Origin: Pseudomaricurvus sp033283335
GTDB lineage: Bacteria; Pseudomonadota; Gammaproteobacteria; Pseudomonadales; Cellvibrionaceae
Direction of reading: 5' to 3'
Assembly (NCBI GenBank): GCA_033283335.1
Contig: JAWMQP010000006.1
Span: forward strand, 186,001-250,000
Length of the DNA: 64,000 nucleotides
Part shown: piece by piece, positions 1-8,743 of the stretch
Layout: each line of letters begins with the position of its first letter
How positions within the stretch are numbered: the stretch's first letter is position 1
The notes under the pieces: model-generated
What the model was told of the DNA's origin: nothing
Database searches by the model: none
What the model saw: only the letters and a program-made list of their open reading frames with translations
Program-made: the position numbers and the translations under genes

Positions 1-591
1 CAGCTGACCGCAACGCACTAACTCGGTGATGTAGAAGTGGTTGCCGTTTGGCCTTTGCCAGCGCACCACTTTGTAGGTGCCCGGAATGACAAGGTCGACA
101 GGGCCGTTGTCGATCTCAATCGCTTGACCGGTGTCGGTGGAGAGTCGGCCGCGCAGTGCGGCGTTAAACAGGGGGATACTCAATTTAATCGACGCCTGGC
201 TGCCGGTGTGGGATGTGGCTGACACCCTGGCTGTGAAACCATCGACACGGGGGAGATGGATTCGGCCAATCACAAAGTAGCCGTGGTGCAGGTTCAAGTC
301 TGGGTCGTAATGGCGGCTGCCATCAAAATTATGGGGGACATATTCCAATATCCGCTTTACCGCCTCGCCGCTGTGTTGCGTCAGGAAATGGGTCAGGTTC
401 TGGCGCTCGCCATGGTCTGCGAGTGGTTCTCCGTCGGCATTAAGGATCGGCGTTTGTTGAAACAACTGGTTCAGCAGTCGGGGCGAAAAGTGCCTTGAGA
501 TGCGAATGCGATCGGGCCGATTAGAAAAACAAAACGGCTTGAATCCCGTCGGTATCAACTTGCTGGTCGTTAGCGAATCATCTGTGGACAT
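1..591 (-). CDS. Unidentified protein, 3' end outside the window
   Basis: A reading frame on the minus strand runs without a stop from an ATG at 591-589 to the left edge (197 codons). The start follows a GAGG five bases upstream, a convincing ribosome binding site. I do not recognise the family. The visible part is polar and soluble, with no signal peptide or membrane segment. It begins MSTDDSLTTSKLIP and contains a stretch rich in His, Asn and Asp around residues 85-110 (HNFDGSRHYDPDLNLHHGYF), followed by alternating hydrophobic residues suggestive of beta strands. The long open frame and good Shine-Dalgarno argue for a real gene. It is transcribed away from the diguanylate cyclase at 869, with the three 15-bp tandem repeats at 621-665 just upstream. 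No function is proposed. Confidence 0.6.
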   Translation of the reverse strand, partial: MSTDDSLTTSKLIPTGFKPFCFSNRPDRIRISRHFSPRLLNQLFQQTPILNADGEPLADHGERQNLTHFLTQHSGEAVKRILEYVPHNFDGSRHYDPDLNLHHGYFVIGRIHLPRVDGFTARVSATSHTGSQASIKLSIPLFNAALRGRLSTDTGQAIEIDNGPVDLVIPGTYKVVRWQRPNGNHFYITELVRCGQL

Positions 592-620
592 GCTTACCTC
601 ATTTCAGGCCGGCGGCTTAA

Positions 621-665
621 GGCCAGCCCGAAACAGGCCGGCCCGAAAAAGCCCAGCCCGAAAAA
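621..665. repeat. Three tandem copies of a 15-bp unit
   Basis: Units at 621-635, 636-650 and 651-665 share the form GGCC(A/G)GCCCGAAA(C/A)A. They lie 30 bp upstream of the left-edge gene, in the divergent region shared with the diguanylate cyclase. They may be a protein binding array or simple slippage; the sequence alone does not decide. Confidence 0.7.
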
Positions 666-868
666 GCATAGTCACTGAACCGCTAAATGCACAGTGGAAT
701 ATAGGTGCCGGTGGCGAGGTGTACTGGCGGTAGCGAGAGGAGCGTTAAACGTCTGGATTCTTGTGGATTTAGGCGCTATTGTGGGGCGAACGTACATGCA
801 TTGGGTTGGCTCTCACATGCGGACGCTTAACCACAACAATACAGACTGTCTTGCTCTTCCCATATCCT

Positions 869-2563
869 ATGCGCCATTTTCTCGTTCTCGTGTTGTTCAG
901 CCTACTATCCCTGAGTGTTTTAGCTGGTGATCCTCTGCCGCCACTGACACTGAATCAGTCCTCGGTAGACGTGAATTTGAACGACTATTTGGGATTGCTT
1001 GAAGACCCTGATCGAGAGCTGACCTTTGCTCGGGCCTTAGAGCAGCTCGATGCCGGGGCTTTCCAGCGTTTGTCAGGAGTGGCACCCAACTTTGGTTTTA
1101 CCGCCGCCGCCTGGTGGGTGACCTTTACCATTCATAACCCCAGTGATCACGTTCGTCATTTGTTGGTGCGTCAAAACTACCCGCTGATTGACCAGTTGGA
1201 TTTGTGGGCTTCCCAGCCGGACGGAAACTGGGAGCATATCGCCACCGGTGATCGGCTGCCGTTTACTGAGCGCCCTTTGGCGACTCGGGATTTTCAGTTT
1301 CCCGTGGTTATTCCGGCCAACGGTGAACAAACCTTCATCCTGCGTTATCACACCCAGGGCTCCCTGAATATTGGCCTGTCGGTGATGTCGCCCGATGTTA
1401 CGGTGGCGGCACTCACCAAGGAATACCTGGCGCTGGGTATTTATTACGGTGGCTTTCTGGTGCTGCTGGTCTACAACCTGCTGCTGTTTATTGGTCTGCG
1501 CGAAAAAGTTTTTGTCTACTATGCCCTCTATGTGCTCAGCTACGGCACCTACATGTCCGTGCACAATGGCTTGAGCTTTCAGTACCTGTGGCCCGGCAAC
1601 ACCTGGCTGGCCAATCAGAGCCTGGTGATCTTACTGTCGTTGTCGTTGCTGTGGGCAACCCGTTTTGCCCGCGAAATACTCTCGACCCGGCAGCTGGCCC
1701 CCTGGGCTGATCGCATTGCCGGGGCGATGGAGCTCTGTATGTGGGTGGCTCTCGTGGTCGGACCCTTTGTGCCTTATCGCTGGGTGGTGGTACCGCTATC
1801 GGCCATGACCGGGATTATCTGTTTCCATCTGTTGATTATGGGTATCCTGACGTTGCTGCGGGGCTCAATTCCGGCCCGCTACTACCTGACCGCCTTCTCC
1901 GCGCTGCTGCTGGGGGTGATGACTTACATGTTGAAAACCTTTGGCTTGCTGCCCCATAACGCCTTTACCCAGAATGCCTTTCAGGTGGGAGCCCTGGTGG
2001 AAATGGTGCTGCTCAGTTTGGCCATTGGCAGTCGCCTGAACGAATCCAAGTTGCAGGCCAGCATTGACAGCCTCACGGATTTGCACAATCGACGTCACTT
2101 CAACGAACAGATTTTGACCGAGTTTGAAAAAGCCCAGCGCCGCAGTCAGCCACTGACCCTGATGGTGCTGGACATTGATCACTTCAAGTGCTTCAACGAC
2201 AACCACGGTCATGTGCAGGGGGATCTGGCTCTGCAGGCGGTCGCCCGAGTTCTGGGTTCAGCCATTCGCAAACCCAACATTTGCTGTCGCTACGGCGGTG
2301 AGGAATTTGCCATCATCTTACCCAATTGCCCTACTGCGGCTGCGGCGACCCTGGCTGAACGGCTACGGCAGTTGGTGGAAGAGAAAACCCGAGAGAGTTT
2401 TGGATTGAGTGTCAGTATTGGCTTGGCGACTCTGGAGGGCAGCAATTTCCAGGACCCCGACGCGCTGTTTGTTGCGGCCGACGAAGCGCTTTATCGCGCC
2501 AAGGAGCAGGGCCGTAATCGCGTCGAGCGTTTTGACGAGATGGCGGCAGCACTCGGCCTTTAA
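869..2563 (+). CDS. 7TM-DISM diguanylate cyclase (GGEEF)
   Basis: A membrane-bound diguanylate cyclase that would make c-di-GMP from GTP in response to an extracytoplasmic ligand. I chose the ATG at 869 because it opens directly onto a signal peptide (MRHFLVLVLFSLLSLSVLAG). The longer frame back to 779 adds 30 polar residues before it. Order: signal peptide 1-19; periplasmic 7TMR-DISM extracellular domain about 30-170, with the typical WWVTFTIHNPSD segment; seven membrane helices about 180-390; GGDEF domain about 405-560. The active site GGEEF at 476-480 is canonical, so it should be active. The inhibitory I-site, normally RxxD just upstream, reads RKPN, so product inhibition is probably lost. 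The gene stands alone and ends at a hairpin terminator at 2571-2593. Confidence 0.9.
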   Translation: MRHFLVLVLFSLLSLSVLAGDPLPPLTLNQSSVDVNLNDYLGLLEDPDRELTFARALEQLDAGAFQRLSGVAPNFGFTAAAWWVTFTIHNPSDHVRHLLVRQNYPLIDQLDLWASQPDGNWEHIATGDRLPFTERPLATRDFQFPVVIPANGEQTFILRYHTQGSLNIGLSVMSPDVTVAALTKEYLALGIYYGGFLVLLVYNLLLFIGLREKVFVYYALYVLSYGTYMSVHNGLSFQYLWPGNTWLANQSLVILLSLSLLWATRFAREILSTRQLAPWADRIAGAMELCMWVALVVGPFVPYRWVVVPLSAMTGIICFHLLIMGILTLLRGSIPARYYLTAFSALLLGVMTYMLKTFGLLPHNAFTQNAFQVGALVEMVLLSLAIGSRLNESKLQASIDSLTDLHNRRHFNEQILTEFEKAQRRSQPLTLMVLDIDHFKCFNDNHGHVQGDLALQAVARVLGSAIRKPNICCRYGGEEFAIILPNCPTAAAATLAERLRQLVEEKTRESFGLSVSIGLATLEGSNFQDPDALFVAADEALYRAKEQGRNRVERFDEMAAALGL

Positions 2564-2570
2564 GTGCACT

Positions 2571-2593
2571 GCCGCTGAGTACAGCGGCCTTTT
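2571..2593 (+). terminator. Rho-independent terminator after the diguanylate cyclase
   Basis: GCCGCTG and CAGCGGC arms with a four-base loop are followed by CTTTT. The hairpin starts eight bases after the stop codon and lies between two convergent genes. Confidence 0.7.
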
Positions 2594-2598
2594 AGGGT

Positions 2599-3039
2599 TT
2601 ATGTCTGGTTATGTCTGGGGGCTTGACGGCTGCACGGTCGCGGTCGCGCCCACAACCAGCTGGTTACGACCAATATCCCAAACAGGCTGTAACCGACTGC
2701 AAACACCCACTCGGGAAAATCATAATACAGCAGCGTGCCCAGCCAGTGGGAGATGAACGTGCCGGCGTACCCGGGCTCACCAGCCTGTTGGCGCAACGCC
2801 ATTTCCCACTGGGTGAGTGGGCAGATCATCCCCATCCAGGCCTGCGCCACCACAATCCCGATGGCGGCCAGGTGCAGCCAGCGAAACCACGGGTTGCAGA
2901 CCCAGGCCCAATGCCGCAGCTTGCCCGTCACAATGGCGGCCAGCCCCAGCACCACAAAACCCACAAACACCAGGTGAGCCACCAGGATGGCGTCGGCGGC
3001 CAGTAGCAACAGGGTCGGGCTTGAGGGCTGGTTTAGCAT
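2599..3039 (-). CDS. DUF2784 membrane protein
   Basis: A small inner-membrane protein (146 aa) of the DUF2784 family, whose function is unknown. I place the start at the ATG at 3039; the frame extends upstream into umuC, but that part reads as an out-of-frame shadow of umuC. Four hydrophobic helices are visible, at about 12-35, 55-75, 98-108 and 115-135. The family-typical features are the HLVFVGFVVLG first helix, the NPWFRWLHL segment, and a conserved CPLTQWE motif after the third helix. It begins 15 bases after the umuC stop on the same strand, so it may be co-transcribed with umuDC and share its SOS control. That linkage is positional only; a role in DNA damage is not implied. Confidence 0.8.
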   Translation of the reverse strand: MLNQPSSPTLLLLAADAILVAHLVFVGFVVLGLAAIVTGKLRHWAWVCNPWFRWLHLAAIGIVVAQAWMGMICPLTQWEMALRQQAGEPGYAGTFISHWLGTLLYYDFPEWVFAVGYSLFGILVVTSWLWARPRPCSRQAPRHNQT

Positions 3040-3053
3040 AGCGGTGTTCCCGT

Positions 3054-4307
3054 TCACATGCGGACAACGGGCAAATCGGTCCAGCGGGTAGTATAGGCCG
3101 GAGAGGTATAGGCCTGCCGCATTTTCCATTTTTTGTGGATACCCTCTGCGCCGAGAAACACACTGCCGCGGCCGTAGCGATGGTTGACCTGGTCGACCAC
3201 CTGCATCAGTTGATCCGCCTTGCCGCTTTGACCAGGGTGGAACAGGTCGTACTGCTGGCTGCCTTTCGGTGACAATTCCAGCAGGCCGACCCCCGCCTTC
3301 AGGAAGCGGTAGTGTGGGCGGTAGAGTTTGGCGATGGTGGTTTTCGCCAGTGCGGCGATGACCCGGCTGTCGTCGGTGGGGTAGGGCAACTGCACCACAG
3401 TGCTGTTGCTGTAGTAGCCGTCCTCGAACGGTGATGTGTGCAAAAACACATGCAGAGAGGAGGCCAGGGATTCCTGTTGTCGCAGCTTTTCCGCTGCCCG
3501 GCTGGCGTACAGGGTGATGGCCTGCTGGATCGGTTCCAGGGTCGTGATTTTCTCGCCAAACGAGCGGGTGCAGTAAATTTGTTGCTTGGCCGGTGGCAGC
3601 TCGTCAAACGCAATGCAGGAGACCCCGTTGAGCTCTTCAACCATGCGCTCGATATTGACGCTGAGCTTGCGCCGCAGCACCTTGGGGTCGGCACGGGCGA
3701 GGTCGTAGGCGGTGGTGATGTTAAATTCCGCCAGCCGTCGCGCCAGCCGTCCGGCAATGCCCCACAGCTGGGTGATGGGGGTGCGCTGCTGCAGCCACTG
3801 CCACTTGTGCGGTTCGTCCAGGACGCACACGCCCTGGCACTGGGGGATCTTCTTGGCGGCCCGGTTGGCCAGTTTCGCCAGGGTTTTACTGGGGGCAATG
3901 CCTACGCCCACGGGCATACGCACCTGCTGCCAGAGGGTGTCGCGAATGGACTGGCCGTAGGCTTTCCAGTCGTCCTGCAGGCCGTCAAAATCGAGGAACA
4001 TTTCATCGATGGAGTAGACTTCCACTGACGGGGCAAAGCGGCGCAGGGTGTTCATCACCCGCTGGGATATGTCGCCATAGAGTGGGTAGTTGCTGCTGAA
4101 AATGGTGACCCCATGGCGGCGCAGTAGCGCTTCGACCTTGAAAAACGCCTGCAGGTCTTCAATCCCCAGCGCCTTGGCTTCCTTCGAGCGCGCCACCACA
4201 AAGCCGTCGTTGTTGGACAGCACCACCACCGGTTTGCCGCGCAAATCCGGCCGGAATACCTGCTCACAGCTGGCGTAGCAGGAGTTGCAGTCGACCAGGG
4301 CTAACAC
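3054..4307 (-). CDS. umuC: DNA polymerase V catalytic subunit UmuC
   Basis: Y-family translesion DNA polymerase, the catalytic subunit of Pol V, which copies past lesions together with processed UmuD and RecA. The start is GTG at 4307, giving VLALVDCNSCYASCEQVFRP, which lines up with the beginning of known UmuC. The GTG lies inside the last codons of umuD, a seven-base overlap that implies translational coupling. Visible motifs are the first catalytic Asp (LVDCN), the substrate loop VVVLSNNDGFVVARS at about 28-42, and the palm motif SIDEMFLDFDG at about 100-110 carrying the other acidic metal ligands. Length (417 aa) is normal for UmuC (about 420). Expression is expected from the LexA-controlled promoter upstream of umuD. 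Confidence 0.95.
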   Translation of the reverse strand: MLALVDCNSCYASCEQVFRPDLRGKPVVVLSNNDGFVVARSKEAKALGIEDLQAFFKVEALLRRHGVTIFSSNYPLYGDISQRVMNTLRRFAPSVEVYSIDEMFLDFDGLQDDWKAYGQSIRDTLWQQVRMPVGVGIAPSKTLAKLANRAAKKIPQCQGVCVLDEPHKWQWLQQRTPITQLWGIAGRLARRLAEFNITTAYDLARADPKVLRRKLSVNIERMVEELNGVSCIAFDELPPAKQQIYCTRSFGEKITTLEPIQQAITLYASRAAEKLRQQESLASSLHVFLHTSPFEDGYYSNSTVVQLPYPTDDSRVIAALAKTTIAKLYRPHYRFLKAGVGLLELSPKGSQQYDLFHPGQSGKADQLMQVVDQVNHRYGRGSVFLGAEGIHKKWKMRQAYTSPAYTTRWTDLPVVRM

Positions 4308-4693
4308 GGGACTTGGCGGTGGTAGCGGATGGATGCCTTGACCACCCCTTCGATCACCACACTCTGCTCGTCGAGAATTGGAATGGGGGCAAAGCGGGGG
4401 TTGGCGGCCAGCAGCCGCTGGCGTTGCGTGTCGAGAATCTTGCAGGTCAGTTCGCCGTCCAGGGCAACCACAATCACATCCCCGTGCACCGGTTCCAGGG
4501 CCCGGTCAATGACCAGCAGATCGCGATCAAAAATGCCGATGCCTTCCATGGAATCGCCCGCTGCCCGCGCCAGATAGGTGGCGGCCGGGTGTTCGATCAG
4601 GTGCTCATCGAGGCTCAGCGCACCTTCCTTGTAGTCGTCGGCGGGCGAGGGGAAACCAGCCTGTACGGCGTGGCTGTAGAGTATGAGTTTCAT
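4301..4693 (-). CDS. umuD: Pol V accessory protein UmuD
   Basis: LexA-like self-cleaving protein (130 aa). RecA filaments trigger removal of its N-terminus, and UmuD' dimers then join UmuC as Pol V. I use the ATG at 4693 (MKLILYSHAVQAGFPSPADD). The frame extends further upstream, but that stretch crosses the LexA box and would not be translated from an SOS promoter. Visible: the Ala-Gly cleavage site in VQAGFP near residue 11, the nucleophile Ser in AAGDSMEG at about 48, and the general-base Lys in LTCKILD at about 84. The order umuD-umuC with overlap is the standard operon. A LexA box lies 19 bases upstream of the start codon. Confidence 0.95.
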   Translation of the reverse strand: MKLILYSHAVQAGFPSPADDYKEGALSLDEHLIEHPAATYLARAAGDSMEGIGIFDRDLLVIDRALEPVHGDVIVVALDGELTCKILDTQRQRLLAANPRFAPIPILDEQSVVIEGVVKASIRYHRQVPC

Positions 4694-4711
4694 GGTAATT
4701 CTGAAGTTTAT

Positions 4712-4727
4712 CTGTATGGATATACAG
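4712..4727. promoter_or_regulatory. LexA (SOS) box between umuD and the SRAP gene
   Basis: CTGTATGGATATACAG fits the gammaproteobacterial LexA consensus CTGT-N8-ACAG, with 14 of 16 positions matching the ideal CTGTATATATATACAG. It sits 19 bp before umuD and 88 bp before the divergent SRAP gene at 4816, so it could repress both. No second box was found nearby. Confidence 0.9.
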
Positions 4728-4815
4728 TATAATTTCAGGGCTGGCGATTTGCCAAGCACTGTTTGAGGTCTGGAAAAGGTGTTGGCTACACTGGAAAGAC
4801 GAACGGGAGGGACGT

Positions 4816-5460
4816 ATGTGCGGCCGCTTTAACATTGCCATGACGCCGGGCATGGTGCAGCTGGTGGATGAGCTGGGGGTGCCGGTGACGCTGGCCGAGC
4901 GCTACAACATTGCGCCCACCGAGACGGTGCCCATCTTCTTTGAGCAGGATGGTCTGCGCCAGTGCCATTTGGCGCGCTGGTGGCTGACCCCCAGCTGGTC
5001 GTCGGGGCCGGACACCAAGTTCGCCATGTTCAATGCCCGTGCCGAGAACCTGGACAGCAGCCGGGCTTACAAGGGCCCGTTTCGGCACAAACGCTGTGTC
5101 GTTCCCTGCAGCTCGTTTATCGAGTGGCAGAAAACCCCGGCGGGCAAGCAGCCGTTTGAGCTGTTCCGGGTGGATGGCGCCATTGCCTTTGCCGGTCTGT
5201 GGGACTGCTGGAACGACGAGCTGCTGTCGTGTTCCATTGTCACCACCGCTGCGGCCGCCCCCATCAAGCCCATCCACGACCGTATGCCGGTGATGCTGGA
5301 CACGGCGGGCATGGCCTTGTGGCTCGATGTGCAGCAGCCGACGGACGCGCTGCAGGGATTGTTTGAGCCGCGTCTGCCCTACGACATTGGCTTTCGGCCG
5401 GTGGATCCGGTGATCAACAACGCTCGCCATAAGGTTTTACCCACGGCGTTAAGCCCATAA
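4816..5460 (+). CDS. yedK: SRAP/HMCES-type abasic-site protein (YedK family)
   Basis: SOS-response-associated peptidase family protein (214 aa). It forms a stable thiazolidine crosslink through Cys2 to abasic sites in single-stranded DNA and protects them. The catalytic Cys is exposed once the initiator Met is removed, and the protein starts MCGRFNI as required. Other family residues are visible: Asn in FNARAEN at about 75-80, Glu in CSSFIEWQ at about 101, and His in IHDRMPVML at about 154. The start follows GGGAGGGACGT, a good ribosome binding site. It diverges from umuD across a single LexA box, matching the known genomic association of SRAP genes with SOS mutagenesis genes. SOS induction of this gene is inference. 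Confidence 0.92.
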   Translation: MCGRFNIAMTPGMVQLVDELGVPVTLAERYNIAPTETVPIFFEQDGLRQCHLARWWLTPSWSSGPDTKFAMFNARAENLDSSRAYKGPFRHKRCVVPCSSFIEWQKTPAGKQPFELFRVDGAIAFAGLWDCWNDELLSCSIVTTAAAAPIKPIHDRMPVMLDTAGMALWLDVQQPTDALQGLFEPRLPYDIGFRPVDPVINNARHKVLPTALSP

Positions 5461-5498
5461 GCGTTAACCGCTGTGGTGGACGTGGCAGCGGTAGGCAT

Positions 5499-5885
5499 TT
5501 ACAGGCTGTCAATGACCTGCTGCAGCTTGGTTTTTACCTCGCCGGCAATGTCGGCCAGGCTCGGGTTTTCAACCGCTTGCATCGACGCCACCGGGTTGAC
5601 CGCTGACACTTCAATCTTGCCGTCTTCGGTTTCCTGTACCACGACATTGCAAGGCAGCATGGTGCCAATCTTGTTTTCGGCCAGCAACGCCTGGTGGGCA
5701 AAGCCCGGATTGCAGGCGCCGAGGATTCGATAAGGGCGGAAGTCGACATCGATTTTCTTTTTGAGGGTGGCGCTCACATCGATTTCCGTCAGCACCCCAA
5801 AGCCGGCTTTTTGCAATTCCCCGGTGACTTTGGCGATGGCCTCATCAAAGCTCAGGTCGACGATTTTAGTGAAATAATATGACAT
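5499..5885 (-). CDS. DUF302 family protein
   Basis: Small protein (128 aa) of the DUF302 family, a compact alpha/beta fold of uncertain role found widely in bacteria. The ATG at 5885 follows GGAGGGAA, so the longer upstream frame is not used. Recognisable features are the N-terminal SYYFTKIVDLSFDEA strand-helix unit, the central DFRPYRILGACNPGFA segment at about 50-65 and the LLPCNVV-type core strand, here MLPCNVVVQE. There is no signal peptide and no membrane segment. It stands alone between the SRAP gene and a glutaredoxin-like gene, all separated by 100 bp or more. The two Cys residues in the core are typical of the family, but no activity is established. Confidence 0.85.
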   Translation of the reverse strand: MSYYFTKIVDLSFDEAIAKVTGELQKAGFGVLTEIDVSATLKKKIDVDFRPYRILGACNPGFAHQALLAENKIGTMLPCNVVVQETEDGKIEVSAVNPVASMQAVENPSLADIAGEVKTKLQQVIDSL

Positions 5886-6055
5886 CTTTCCCTCCATCAG
5901 GGGCTGCTCCGAGGCTGGCCGGGCTGGCCGGCTGCAGCGCTGTTTCACCCAGTAAGGATAGCGAGACTCTGAGGGGATGCTTGCCTGTTTTGCAGGTTGG
6001 TTCGAGCAGGAGGGGCGTGCCCCTGTGATGTCACAGAGGCACAGGCGCTGATCGC

Positions 6056-6430
6056 CTAGCTGGCCTGGGTGCCGAAGCGCTCGCTCAGGTAGAGGATAAT
6101 GTCATTGGACTCGTACATCCAGCGGGTCTCGCCATCGTCGGAGCGAATTTGCAGGCAGGGCACCTTCAGTTTGCCGCCACCTTGTAACAGCTCTTCACGG
6201 GCAATGTCACAGCGCTTGGCATCCTTGGTCTGGATGGGCAGGGTCTGACGCTTCATGGCGCGACGTACTTTCACGCAGAACGGGCAGGCCTGGTACTGGT
6301 AAAGGGTGAGATTGGCAGTCTGGGCGTCGATGGCCTTCTGCTGTTGCGGGTCGCGTTTGATGCCGCGGGGCGTAAACAGCCAGTCAAAAAACAGAATCAG
6401 GGAGCCGAGCAGCCAGCGGATGATGCGCAT
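6056..6430 (-). CDS. Membrane-anchored glutaredoxin-like protein
   Basis: A 124-residue thioredoxin-fold protein with an N-terminal hydrophobic segment (RIIRWLLGSLILFFDWLF, about 2-19) that probably anchors it in the inner membrane. The glutaredoxin motif is CPFC in YQYQACPFCVKVRRAMKR at about 48-51, followed by a Lys/Arg-rich helix as in glutaredoxins. The downstream VPCLQI matches the cis-Pro loop (TVPxL), and the C-terminal helix LYLSERFG resembles the start of a GST-type domain. It probably handles glutathione or protein mixed disulfides. The substrate is unknown, and whether the fold faces the cytoplasm depends on anchor topology; the Arg/Lys distribution suggests a cytoplasmic domain. 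It is followed by the tRNA gene on the same strand. Confidence 0.85.
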   Translation of the reverse strand: MRIIRWLLGSLILFFDWLFTPRGIKRDPQQQKAIDAQTANLTLYQYQACPFCVKVRRAMKRQTLPIQTKDAKRCDIAREELLQGGGKLKVPCLQIRSDDGETRWMYESNDIILYLSERFGTQAS

Positions 6431-6483
6431 ACCAAAATTTCCAAGTGTCTGGGGTAAAACGGGGGCTCAGGGAGCGGGGGAGA

Positions 6484-6560
6484 TGGTGGGCCCAGCAGGA
6501 CTTGAACCTGCGACCTGCCGATTATGAGTCGGATGCTCTAACCAACTGAGCTATAGGCCC
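6484..6560 (-). tRNA. tRNA with CAU anticodon, probably tRNA-Ile2 (lysidine)
   Basis: A 77-nt cloverleaf with encoded CCA. The acceptor stem is GGGCCTA/TGGGCCC, the D loop contains AGTTGGTTAG, the anticodon loop is CTCATAA and the T arm contains GGTTCAAGTCC. The CAU anticodon alone fits Met or Ile2. The acceptor pairs C4-G69 and C5-G68, and the CGACTCATAATCG anticodon arm, are those of E. coli tRNA-Ile2, which TilS modifies to read AUA; elongator tRNA-Met lacks them. The gene lies downstream of rpoD on the same strand, as in pseudomonads, where automated annotation often calls it Met. Confidence 0.9.
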
Positions 6561-6571
6561 TTAAGCTTGTC

Positions 6572-6671
6572 TTTTTGACGTTATGCGGCGTTGCGTGCTC
6601 GCCTCAGTCGGTCATGTACTTGATGTACATTCCCTCCTGCGTCTGCGCGGCGCCTTGCCTAACGACAAAAA
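6572..6671. repeat. 100-bp imperfect palindrome next to the tRNA gene
   Basis: The outer arms at 6572-6583 and 6660-6671 match in 11 of 12 positions (TTTTTGACGTTA against TTTTTGTCGTTA in reverse complement). The centre is a shorter inverted repeat, ATGTAC at 6614-6619 against GTACAT at 6625-6630. GC-rich stretches between them pair partially. It lies between the tRNA and the rpoD terminator and codes for nothing recognisable. It looks like a dispersed intergenic palindromic element rather than a terminator. Confidence 0.65.
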
Positions 6672-6723
6672 TCCTGCGCTTCCTCTTCTAAGCTTTTGAA
6701 AAGCAAGCGATTTAAAACAACAA

Positions 6724-6747
6724 CGGGGCGCATTATAGTGCGCCCCG
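6724..6747 (-). terminator. Rho-independent terminator of rpoD
   Basis: Nine-base arms CGGGGCGCA and TGCGCCCCG flank a six-base loop. On the minus strand the stem is followed by TTGTTGTTTT. It lies 35 bp past the rpoD stop codon. Confidence 0.75.
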
Positions 6748-6781
6748 CTGGTTCTGGCTAGTCCGCTGTGGGATTGGCCGA

Positions 6782-8605
<1,824 letters not shown>

Positions 8606-8743
8606 TCGAGATCCTGTAACTGGGTGGAAAGACGGAAAACGTGAAATTATAGCTCATATATGGCGTTAGGTACTAGAAATTCAAGCCGTATAGCACGATT
8701 TTCACCATAGGATGGGCGCGGGGTTGGAAAGAAAGGTGTGCCG

